A stretch of DNA of 5,680 nucleotides. Origin: Desulfonatronovibrio sp. (GTDB taxonomy: Bacteria > Desulfobacterota > Desulfovibrionia > Desulfovibrionales > Desulfonatronovibrionaceae). This document shows positions 1 to 4,641 of the stretch, piece by piece. Numbering within the stretch: position 1 is the first letter of the stretch; each line of letters opens with the position of its first letter. Both the position numbers and the translations under genes were made by a program. Where the stretch lies: the NCBI GenBank assembly GCA_003558575.1, contig PWPY01000257.1, positions 1-5,680 on the forward strand, given 5' to 3'. Under the pieces are notes generated by a model that did not search any database, had not been told where the DNA came from, and saw nothing but the letters and a program-made list of their open reading frames with translations.

Positions 1-75
1 ATAAGGAGTTTTTCACACTGTTAAGCCTTTATTAGAATTAGAATAAAAGCATCACAAAGCCAAAAGGGACCAAAA

Positions 76-1371
76 ATGGAATTTTTTGATAAGGCAGAAT
101 TCTTTAGTAAAGAAGAAATATATAATACCCAGGCCATCAGGCTCAAGAATACAGTTTATCAGGCTACAGCCTCCCGTTTTTACCGGGGCAAGCTGTCCAT
201 GGCAGGGATCAAGGTCTCAGACATAAAATCCCATGAGGATGTAAAAAAACTTCCTTTCACTACCAAAGAAGACCTTCGGGAAAACTACCCTGATGGCCTT
301 TTGACCATGCCAGTGGACAAAATGGTTCGTCTGCATGCATCCTCAGGAACTACAGGCGCTGCCACAGTTATATTTCATACTCAAAACGACCTGAACAGCT
401 GGTCCGACCTGGTGGCCAGATGTATGCACGTCTCAGGCGTCCGCCCCTGGGATGTTTTCCAGAACATGAGCGGATACGGATTGTTTACCGGAGGACTTGG
501 TATTCACTATGGTGCTGAGCGCCTTGGATGTCTGACAATTCCTGCCGGCGCAGGCAACAGTAAGCGTCAGATTAAGATGCTCAAGGATTTCAAGGTGACT
601 GTTGCTCATATAATACCCTCATATGCCCTGCATCTGAGCTCAGTATTCAAGGACCTGAATATTAACCCCAAGTCTCTTCACTTGAGAACCATGCTTATTG
701 GAGCTGAACCACATTCTGATGAGGTCAGGAAAAGGATTGAGGAAATTTACGGAGTCAAGGCGTACAACTCGTATGGGCTTTCAGAAATGAATGGACCCGG
801 AGTTGCGTTTGAATGTGAGCACCAATCTGGAATGCATTTATGGGAAGACTCCTATATTGCTGAAATTGTCGATCCCGAGACCCTTGAGCCTGTACCTGAA
901 GGAGAAATGGGAGAATTGATATTAACTACCCTTTGCAGGCAGGGTATGCCTATTATCAGATACAGGACCAGGGATTTGACCAGATTTATTCCAGGGCAGT
1001 GTCCATGTGGGCGTCAGCACCGGCGTATTGACAGAATTACTGCACGCTCGGACGATATGATCGTGCTTAAGGGTGTAAATATATACCCCATGCAGGTGGA
1101 AAAAGTTCTCATGTCCATTCCAGAAGTAGGGCAGAACTATATTATTGAACTGGAAAGACATGGTTTTCTTGACCAGATGCGGGTCAAGGTGGAAATCAGG
1201 GATGAATATTTTGTGGAAGATATGCGCATCCTGCAGGCTCTGCAGAAAAAGATTTGTGGTCTGCTCAGGGAAGAAATCCTTATAACAGCCCGTGTGGATC
1301 TGGTGGAACACGACAGCCTTCCAAAAAATGATGGTAAAGCTGTGCGTGTTGTGGATAAGAGAAACCAATAG
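76..1371 (+). CDS. paaK: PaaK-family phenylacetate/arylacetate-CoA ligase
   Basis: Adenylate-forming enzyme that joins an aryl acid (phenylacetate or a related arylacetate) to CoA using ATP, releasing AMP and pyrophosphate; cytoplasmic. The 431-residue length is normal for the family. Visible motifs are the ATP phosphate-binding loop SSGTTGAAT (residues 89-97), the adenine/acyl motif SYGLSE (232-237), the ribose-binding YRTRD (296-300), the hinge region after GR and RIDRITARSDD (312-327), and a C-terminal LPKNDGKAVRV (415-425) holding the expected catalytic lysine. Cysteines in FECEH (246-250) and CPCG (309-312) probably form the structural zinc site seen in some PaaK relatives. The ATG follows AAGGGA at 64-69 with good spacing. 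It is first in a run with purE and the YhhQ-like gene. In sulfate reducers and archaea such ligases often accompany indolepyruvate oxidoreductase and act on arylacetates from amino-acid breakdown; that partner would lie outside this window. The exact substrate cannot be read from sequence. Confidence 0.9.
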   Translation: MEFFDKAEFFSKEEIYNTQAIRLKNTVYQATASRFYRGKLSMAGIKVSDIKSHEDVKKLPFTTKEDLRENYPDGLLTMPVDKMVRLHASSGTTGAATVIFHTQNDLNSWSDLVARCMHVSGVRPWDVFQNMSGYGLFTGGLGIHYGAERLGCLTIPAGAGNSKRQIKMLKDFKVTVAHIIPSYALHLSSVFKDLNINPKSLHLRTMLIGAEPHSDEVRKRIEEIYGVKAYNSYGLSEMNGPGVAFECEHQSGMHLWEDSYIAEIVDPETLEPVPEGEMGELILTTLCRQGMPIIRYRTRDLTRFIPGQCPCGRQHRRIDRITARSDDMIVLKGVNIYPMQVEKVLMSIPEVGQNYIIELERHGFLDQMRVKVEIRDEYFVEDMRILQALQKKICGLLREEILITARVDLVEHDSLPKNDGKAVRVVDKRNQ

Positions 1372-1406
1372 TATGTTACAATTCTAAATTAATACAGGAG
1401 AGAAGT

Positions 1407-1889
1407 ATGGTAAAAGTAGCAATATTTATGGGAAGCAAGTCTGATTTGGACAAGGTCAAGCCATGTGCTCAGGTTTTTGATGATCTCGGAGTGGAATATT
1501 TTATGACCATTACCTCTGCTCACAGGACACCAGAGCGGACCAAGAAACTTATCCGGGAAATGGAAGAAAAAGGGTGCCAGGTTTTTATCTGTGCAGCAGG
1601 AATGGCTGCCCATCTCGCTGGGGCAGTGGCAGCTTCAACAGTAAAGCCAGTTATTGGAATCCCCCTTTCTGCTTCAAGTCTCGGTGGAATGGACGCCCTT
1701 CTGGCAACGGTTCAAATGCCTCCAGGATTTCCCGTGGGCACAGTTGCCTTAGATAAGGCTGGAGCCAAAAATGCCGCATGGATGGCCGCTCAGATTCTTG
1801 CATTAGGCGATAAGTCTTTGACTGAGAAGATTGAACAGGCCAGGCAGAAAATGCGCGATGATGTGGAAAAGGCCTCTGGTGAGATTTAA
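1407..1889 (+). CDS. purE: Class I-type N5-carboxyaminoimidazole ribonucleotide mutase PurE
   Basis: Catalyses the PurE step of de novo purine synthesis, moving the carboxyl group of N5-CAIR to give CAIR; soluble and normally an octamer. The 160-residue length matches bacterial PurE. The N-terminal phosphate-binding MGSKSD lies at residues 8-13, the catalytic-histidine motif SAHRTP at 37-42, and the active-site loop AAGMAAHLAG at 63-72. The QMPPGFPVGTVALDKAGAKNAA stretch (103-124) is the usual class I C-terminal signature. The loop differs from the common AGGAAHLPG form (Met for Gly, Ala for Pro), probably a lineage variant. The start is well fixed by AGGAG at 1396-1400, six bases before ATG. 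The gene begins 35 bases after the paaK stop and its own stop overlaps the next ATG by one base, so these genes are probably co-transcribed. No purK is seen here; class I PurE normally needs N5-CAIR, so PurK should exist elsewhere. Confidence 0.95.
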   Translation: MVKVAIFMGSKSDLDKVKPCAQVFDDLGVEYFMTITSAHRTPERTKKLIREMEEKGCQVFICAAGMAAHLAGAVAASTVKPVIGIPLSASSLGGMDALLATVQMPPGFPVGTVALDKAGAKNAAWMAAQILALGDKSLTEKIEQARQKMRDDVEKASGEI

Positions 1890-2527
1890 TGGGTAAGGAT
1901 AACAGCCTGGCTTTTATTCTACTGGCCTCCCTTTTCAGTGGAAGCTTAGTCATTGCTTCAGTTATTTCTTCCAAGATTATAACCATTGGCGGTGTGGTAT
2001 TACCTGCAGGTATTTTAGCCTATTGCATAACCTTTGTGGCCTCGGATGTTATCAGTGAGGTCTGGGGTAAGGAAAAGGCCAAGCAGGTTGTGTTGGGCGG
2101 CTTTGCTGCACTCGTGGTATGTCTTGGTCTTATTCATCTGGCTCTGGCCTGGCCCGGGGCAGTATTCTGGGACAATAATGAAGCGTATGCTTCAGTGCTG
2201 GGAGCTGCTCCGAGAATAATCATTGCTTCATTAATAGCTTACCTGATCAGTCAGAACCACGATGTCTGGGCTTTCCATTTCTGGAAGAGAGTGTTTAACG
2301 GAAAGCATCTATGGATCAGAAACAATTTATCCACAGCCTCATCCCAGATCATTGACAGTGCCATATTTATTACCATTGCTTTTTATGGCATAATGCCCAT
2401 CCTGCCTTTGATCATTGGTCAAGTAATGGTCAAGCTTATCATAGCTTTTATGGACACGCCTGTAGTATACTTTGTTGTCTGGCTTATCAGGCGCCCTGTT
2501 AAACAGAAAATGGCTGACTGCTCATAG
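1889..2527 (+). CDS. yhhQ: VUT/YhhQ-family queuosine precursor transporter
   Basis: Inner-membrane protein of the VUT family (Pfam Vut_1), which imports 7-deazapurine precursors of queuosine such as preQ0/preQ1 or queuine. The 212-residue protein has about six hydrophobic segments, near residues 7-27, 32-51, 67-88, 108-121, 155-182 and 184-200. Family signatures are ASDVISEVWGKEKA (51-64), with acidic residues and a WG after the second helix, RIIIASLIAYLISQNHDVWAF (109-129), and LWIRNNLSTASSQIIDSAIF (141-160), which holds the conserved RN and the SQ..D membrane motif. The ATG shares its A with the final base of the purE stop (TAATG). The only ribosome-binding signal, GGTGAG at 1878-1883, lies inside purE, so translation is probably coupled to purE. 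No queuosine synthesis gene is nearby. The family assignment is firm; the exact ligand is inferred from family knowledge. Confidence 0.88.
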   Translation: MGKDNSLAFILLASLFSGSLVIASVISSKIITIGGVVLPAGILAYCITFVASDVISEVWGKEKAKQVVLGGFAALVVCLGLIHLALAWPGAVFWDNNEAYASVLGAAPRIIIASLIAYLISQNHDVWAFHFWKRVFNGKHLWIRNNLSTASSQIIDSAIFITIAFYGIMPILPLIIGQVMVKLIIAFMDTPVVYFVVWLIRRPVKQKMADCS

Positions 2528-2569
2528 TATTTGTTCAAGTAGCCGAGAGTCTGTCTTTATATCCATAAT

Positions 2570-2693
2570 TGTATCTGTTCACTGCAATTTATTCTAATCC
2601 TGGAGCCATCGACGGTCAAATTGTGCAATATTTCGAAATCCGGACAGGCTCCAGTCTTTCGACATAGGTCACAAGTTGTGGTGAGCAGATATC
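2570..2693. repeat. Nested inverted-repeat element downstream of the transporter gene
   Basis: The outer arms are 2571-2582 and 2681-2693; they share TATCTG(C/T)TCAC in opposite orientation, matching at 10 of 11 positions. An inner perfect 8-base arm pair, CTGGAGCC (2600-2607) and GGCTCCAG (2647-2654), sits inside, with the 10-base palindrome ATTTCGAAAT at 2630-2639 near the centre. The element is about 124 bp, AT-rich and has no coding potential, so a MITE-like or REP-like element is likely. It lies between the convergent 3' ends of the transporter gene and the lyase gene, so transcribed hairpins could also stop transcription, but no T-run follows a GC-rich stem and I do not call a terminator. 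Confidence 0.5.
2646..2690 (+). repeat. Left copy of the 45-base direct repeat bracketing the DMSP lyase gene
   Basis: Aligns without gaps to 3517-3561 (offset 871) with 34 of 45 identical positions. Shared blocks include CTCCAG, GTCACAA and GTGGTGA followed by CAG. The core of this copy has dyad symmetry (CACAA-G-TTGTG). It forms the right half of the nested inverted repeat at 2570-2693. Together with its partner it brackets the minus-strand lyase gene. Confidence 0.6.
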
Positions 2694-2705
2694 ATAATTT
2701 GTTAT

Positions 2706-3383
2706 TTATCTAAATGATCGCGAAAAGGTCATGTTGGGTTTGAGTAGCCGTTCTTTCTCGCCCAGCCATGCATAGACCAATAGACAAGGCTCCCGGTCAC
2801 CAACCGTAATTCGATGCTGGTCGCCTGAACGGTTGAGAATCAGCGATCCCGGCGCATAGACCGCGGCGTCGTTCTCCGACCACGCACCCGCCACTGAAAT
2901 ATAGCTTTCCTCAATTTCCTGATGGGCATGCTGGGGATAGACCGTACCCGGGGCGAACAGAACCAGACCGATAATCAGGGTCTGGGCTCGTACCGGTCCA
3001 GACGGTCCGGCAATTTCGGCAAATGCGTACCGCTTAGCCAGCCTGCTGGAGATTTTGTCGTATCCATACGCCCAGGTCAATACAGACGTGATACGGCCAA
3101 TGGTTTGCGCAATCTGCGTAAGCGGTCCTCTATTTCCGATTTCCAGGGCGCGAGGCAGATGAATCGTTACCGGCTTGTCCTCTGGGGTTCTATCTATAAG
3201 GGGTTCGTCTGCTTCAATGACTCGGGACAATCTTTTCCGAACCTGGTGCTGGTGCGAGCGGATCATTTTGCTGCCGCCAGCGGAACTGCGCCTGTACACC
3301 TCGTCTACGTCTCGTAAAAGGTATAATAAGTCAGCCTTATCGCTCAGTCTTTGATTTGTTGTTATATTCCGGTCGCAGCGCAT
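2706..3383 (-). CDS. dddL: DddL-type dimethylsulfoniopropionate (DMSP) lyase, cupin fold
   Basis: Predicted to cleave DMSP to dimethyl sulfide and acrylate. The 225 residues match DddL better than the shorter DddQ. Cupin motif 1 is complete: G146, H152, H154, E159, Y161, G166, within FAPGTVYPQHAH and EESYISVAGAWSENDA. Motif 2 runs from G179 through G187 to H190 (APGSLILNRSGDQH). By analogy with DddQ, the metal ligands should be H154, E159 and H190, with Y161 as catalytic base or ligand. The N-terminal half has the family's SAGGSKMIRSHQ (34-45) and WAYGYDK (104-110) stretches. There is no signal peptide. The start follows AGAAAGGTG (plus-strand 3388-3396) at good spacing. The gene stands alone, opposite to its neighbours, with GC near 57% in its core (204 of 360 bases at 2821-3180) against about 49% in the paaK gene, and is flanked by repeats, suggesting acquisition. 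Another activity within the cupin superfamily is possible but less likely. Confidence 0.82.
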   Translation of the reverse strand: MRCDRNITTNQRLSDKADLLYLLRDVDEVYRRSSAGGSKMIRSHQHQVRKRLSRVIEADEPLIDRTPEDKPVTIHLPRALEIGNRGPLTQIAQTIGRITSVLTWAYGYDKISSRLAKRYAFAEIAGPSGPVRAQTLIIGLVLFAPGTVYPQHAHQEIEESYISVAGAWSENDAAVYAPGSLILNRSGDQHRITVGDREPCLLVYAWLGEKERLLKPNMTFSRSFR

Positions 3384-3387
3384 ATTT

Positions 3388-3396
3388 CACCTTTCT
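3388..3396 (-). promoter_or_regulatory. Ribosome binding site of the DMSP lyase gene
   Basis: On the minus strand this reads AGAAAGGTG, followed by AAAT and then ATG. It fixes the start at 3383 and argues that the gene is intact and expressible. Confidence 0.7.
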
Positions 3397-3406
3397 TGAA
3401 AAATGA

Positions 3407-3465
3407 TGTAACTATCCACCATGCTGGTTTTATTCAAAAGTAGAAAAATATGGTGAATGGTTATA
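3407..3465. repeat. Inverted pair of dispersed-motif copies upstream of the lyase gene
   Basis: The left arm, 3407-3422, reversed, matches 13 of 16 positions of GTGGTGAACAGTTACA; the right arm, 3450-3465, matches 12 of 16 in direct orientation. The arms are 27 bases apart and could form a hairpin in the lyase leader or promoter. Pairing is imperfect, so this may be a decayed mobile element rather than a regulatory structure. Confidence 0.45.
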
Positions 3466-3516
3466 AAATGCTAATTATTCAATAGATTAGCGATATATGG
3501 TCTTCTAATCCCGCAT

Positions 3517-3561
3517 AGACTCCAGCCTTTTGATTTAAGTCACAAAAAGTGGTGAACAGTT
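3517..3561 (+). repeat. Right copy of the 45-base direct repeat bracketing the DMSP lyase gene
   Basis: Partner of 2646-2690 (34 of 45 identical, no gaps). It includes CTCCAG, AGTCACAA and GTGGTGAACAG. Here the dyad of the left copy is spoiled by an A-run (CACAAAAAGTG). Bases 3549-3564 match the dispersed-motif consensus at 15 of 16. Confidence 0.6.
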
Positions 3562-3679
3562 TCAAAAAATATAGTAGTGTGGCCTCAAGATCAAGTAAAA
3601 GCGGCTCTCCGACGTTTTCAAGCGCCGAAGGGCCAGAATTTTAATTCTCAGGTTGAGGTGAATCATTTACAAAAAAGAC

Positions 3680-3688
3680 AGGAGGTGA
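3680..3688 (+). promoter_or_regulatory. Start-defining ribosome binding site of the GDSL esterase gene
   Basis: AGGAGGTGA, a near-perfect anti-16S match, lies just upstream of ATG at 3691. It overrides the longer open frame that begins with GTG at 3577: that extension has no ribosome binding site, and its 38 residues look unlike an SGNH N-terminus. Confidence 0.85.
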
Positions 3689-3690
3689 AC

Positions 3691-4269
3691 ATGATAATTG
3701 TTCTGGCACTGGGAGACAGCCTTACAGCTGGATATGGTCTTGCTCCGGAGCATTCTTTTGCGTTCAGGCTGGAACAGGCCCTGGGGGATGAAGGAAACGA
3801 TGTTCAGGTGATAAACGGCGGAGTGTCCGGAGACACAGCACATGACGGTCTTCTTCGTTTGGACGGTCTTTTAAAGCATCATCCAGACCTGGTCATTGTT
3901 GAATTTGGAGCTAATGATGTCTATATGGGACTGCCTGTGGACGATGTCCGGTCAAGCCTTGAAAGAATTATTGACAGGTGCAGGGAGACCGGGGCATTTG
4001 TTTTTCTTGCCGGGGTAGCTTCTCTGCAGGACCCTGACGAGGATTACAGCATGCGTTTTCACAAGGCTTTTGATGAGCTGGCAAAGTCTAAAGGGATTTC
4101 TTTTCTGCCAGATTTTCTGCCAGGTATACCTGGTAATCCTGAGCTTACCCTGCCTGACGGAATTCACCCCAATGAATCCGGGGTGGATAGAATGGTGGAG
4201 AATATTCTGCCTGGATTACGCCCCCTCATGGCGCAGATATCGAGTCAGGAAATTCGTAAAAAAAATTGA
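3691..4269 (+). CDS. SGNH/GDSL-family esterase or lysophospholipase (TesA-like), cytoplasmic
   Basis: SGNH-fold serine hydrolase, probably acting on ester or thioester bonds of lipids or aryl esters; the substrate cannot be read. The 192-residue protein carries all four family blocks: GDSLTAGYGL (residues 8-17, nucleophile Ser10), the oxyanion glycine in GGVSGDT (43-49), GAND (73-76, Asn75), and DGIHP (156-160, catalytic Asp156 and His159). The blocks and length resemble E. coli TesA and bacterial arylesterases, but there is no signal peptide: the protein begins at MIIVLALGDS, directly on the first beta strand, so it should be cytosolic. The open frame continues upstream to 3577, but the strong AGGAGGTGA at 3680-3688 sets the start at 3691. 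It stands alone on the plus strand, diverging from the lyase gene; the next gene downstream starts 372 bases away. I see no functional link to the lyase. Confidence 0.88.
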   Translation: MIIVLALGDSLTAGYGLAPEHSFAFRLEQALGDEGNDVQVINGGVSGDTAHDGLLRLDGLLKHHPDLVIVEFGANDVYMGLPVDDVRSSLERIIDRCRETGAFVFLAGVASLQDPDEDYSMRFHKAFDELAKSKGISFLPDFLPGIPGNPELTLPDGIHPNESGVDRMVENILPGLRPLMAQISSQEIRKKN

Positions 4270-4294
4270 AAAATTAAGGTTCTTCCGGTTTAAG
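4266..4294 (+). promoter_or_regulatory. Candidate sigma70-type promoter for the structured RNA region
   Basis: TTGAAA at 4266-4271 (5 of 6 to consensus), then exactly 17 bases, then TTTAAG at 4289-4294 (4 of 6). The start point would fall near 4300-4303, some 15 bases before the proposed closing stem at 4316. The -35 overlaps the esterase stop codon. It could drive an RNA, the rhodanese-ferritin gene, or both. AT-rich DNA gives such matches by chance. Confidence 0.35.
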
Positions 4295-4315
4295 GGTACT
4301 TGCATGTAAAGAAAA

Positions 4316-4541
4316 GAATATCTCACGCCCGGCATAGGAATGCCTTGAGTCGCGGAGCAAGACACGAGTAAGAGATTTAATATTCATACCCCCTGAGCCG
4401 GGGTCTATGAACAAGTTACTCCCCGCCAGGGGCAAGAACCTTTTTCATTACTGCAACTCGCAGAAATGAAAAAATGCTTTCTCTTCTCAGCGATCTCAGT
4501 GCCTCTACCGAGTCTTCGAGGGGGCGAGAGACAATAAATTC
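4316..4541 (+). ncRNA. Candidate structured RNA or long structured 5' leader, family unknown
   Basis: A 372-base gap (4270-4641) carries an unusual density of inverted repeats. A long-range stem could close it: TCTC-A-CGCCC (4321-4330) with GGGCG-A-GAGA (4522-4531), nine pairs around an A-A mismatch, extended by GAAT (4316-4319) with ATTC (4538-4541). Inside are GGCAT/ATGCC with loop AGGA (4331-4344), CCCC/GGGG with a 7-base loop (4389-4403), CCCC/GGGG with loop GCCA (4421-4432), a 13-pair hairpin (4441-4473) and a CCTC/GAGG stem (4502-4521). A promoter-like sequence lies just upstream. It shows no match I can name to tRNA, tmRNA, RNase P, SRP or common riboswitches. It could be a free small RNA, a leader controlling the rhodanese-ferritin gene, or the RNA part of a decayed mobile element. 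The pairings are visible by eye only; no covariation was tested. Confidence 0.38.
4441..4473. repeat. 13-pair hairpin inside the structured region
   Basis: TTTTTCATT (4441-4449) pairs with AATGAAAAA (4465-4473), followed by an A-A mismatch and CTGC (4451-4454) with GCAG (4460-4463), around loop AACTC. It is the longest near-perfect stem in the window. The outer part is AT-only apart from one C-G pair, and the T-run sits on the 5' side, so on the plus strand it is not a classic intrinsic terminator. Read on the minus strand the layout is nearly the same. Confidence 0.55.
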
Positions 4542-4641
4542 TTATGCCTTGGCCCAAACATTCATTCAGCATGACTTTAAGTTTTTTTCCCGGTTACGTA
4601 CGCTCTATCCGGATGAACCAAAATTAAGAACAACGGGGTAA
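4474..4641 (+). CDS. Doubtful 55-residue open frame ending at the rhodanese-ferritin start
   Basis: An ATG-initiated frame runs 55 codons and its TAA touches the ATG at 4642 directly, the geometry of a translationally coupled leader gene. The product begins MLSLLSDLSA and ends YPDEPKLRTTG; it is basic and serine-rich in its first third, with no membrane segment, signal peptide or motif that I recognise. There is no ribosome binding site before 4474, only the A-rich arm of the hairpin at 4441-4473, and the first third overlaps the proposed RNA structure. The frame is open back to 4411 without another ATG. A frame this long can arise by chance, so I treat it as unlikely but worth testing. Confidence 0.2.
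   Translation: MLSLLSDLSASTESSRGRETINSYALAQTFIQHDFKFFSRLRTLYPDEPKLRTTG

Larger units (their letters stand above)
3384..3690. other. Repeat-rich intergenic gap between divergent lyase and esterase genes
   Basis: About 307 bases separate the lyase start (minus) from the esterase start (plus), so promoters for both should lie here. It contains three copies of the short dispersed motif (3407-3422 inverted, 3450-3465 and 3549-3564 direct) and the right copy of the 45-base repeat. The part nearest the esterase (3577-3690) is different in character: a possible closing stem, CCTCAA at 3583-3588 with TTGAGG at 3653-3658, could fold in the 5' leader. I found no promoter hexamer pair on either strand that I would defend. 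A minus-strand TTGAAT lies upstream of the lyase, but its matching -10 is poor. Confidence 0.6.

Noticed and set aside
922..1368. 148-codon open frame on the minus strand within the ligase gene
   Set aside because: It lies wholly opposite the strongly supported PaaK-family gene, its product is unlike any known protein and it has no ribosome binding site.
1651..1986. 111-codon minus-strand frame across the purE/transporter junction
   Set aside because: It is antisense to two genes with clear family motifs and shows no start signal or homology.
2922..3317. 131-codon plus-strand frame opposite the DMSP lyase gene
   Set aside because: The minus-strand product carries both cupin motifs and a good ribosome binding site. 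The opposite frame is long because the DNA there is GC-rich.
3577..3690. N-terminal extension of the esterase from GTG at 3577
   Set aside because: AGGAGGTGA directly before ATG 3691 and an SGNH fold that begins at MIIVLALGDS make the shorter form far more likely.
4070..4309. 79-codon plus-strand frame overlapping the esterase 3' end
   Set aside because: It is an out-of-frame shadow of the esterase gene, which has an intact DGIHP block there. No start signal.
4316..4403. Resemblance to 6S RNA (CCCCTGAGCCG and a GCTCCGCG string on opposite strands)
   Set aside because: The matching strings lie on different strands and the region does not fold into the single rod with a central bubble expected for 6S RNA. 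A covariance-model search would settle it.
4407..4469. 20-codon frame (MNKLLPARGK...) inside the structured region
   Set aside because: It has only a weak GGGGT before the ATG, is very short and overlaps hairpins. Not distinguishable from chance.
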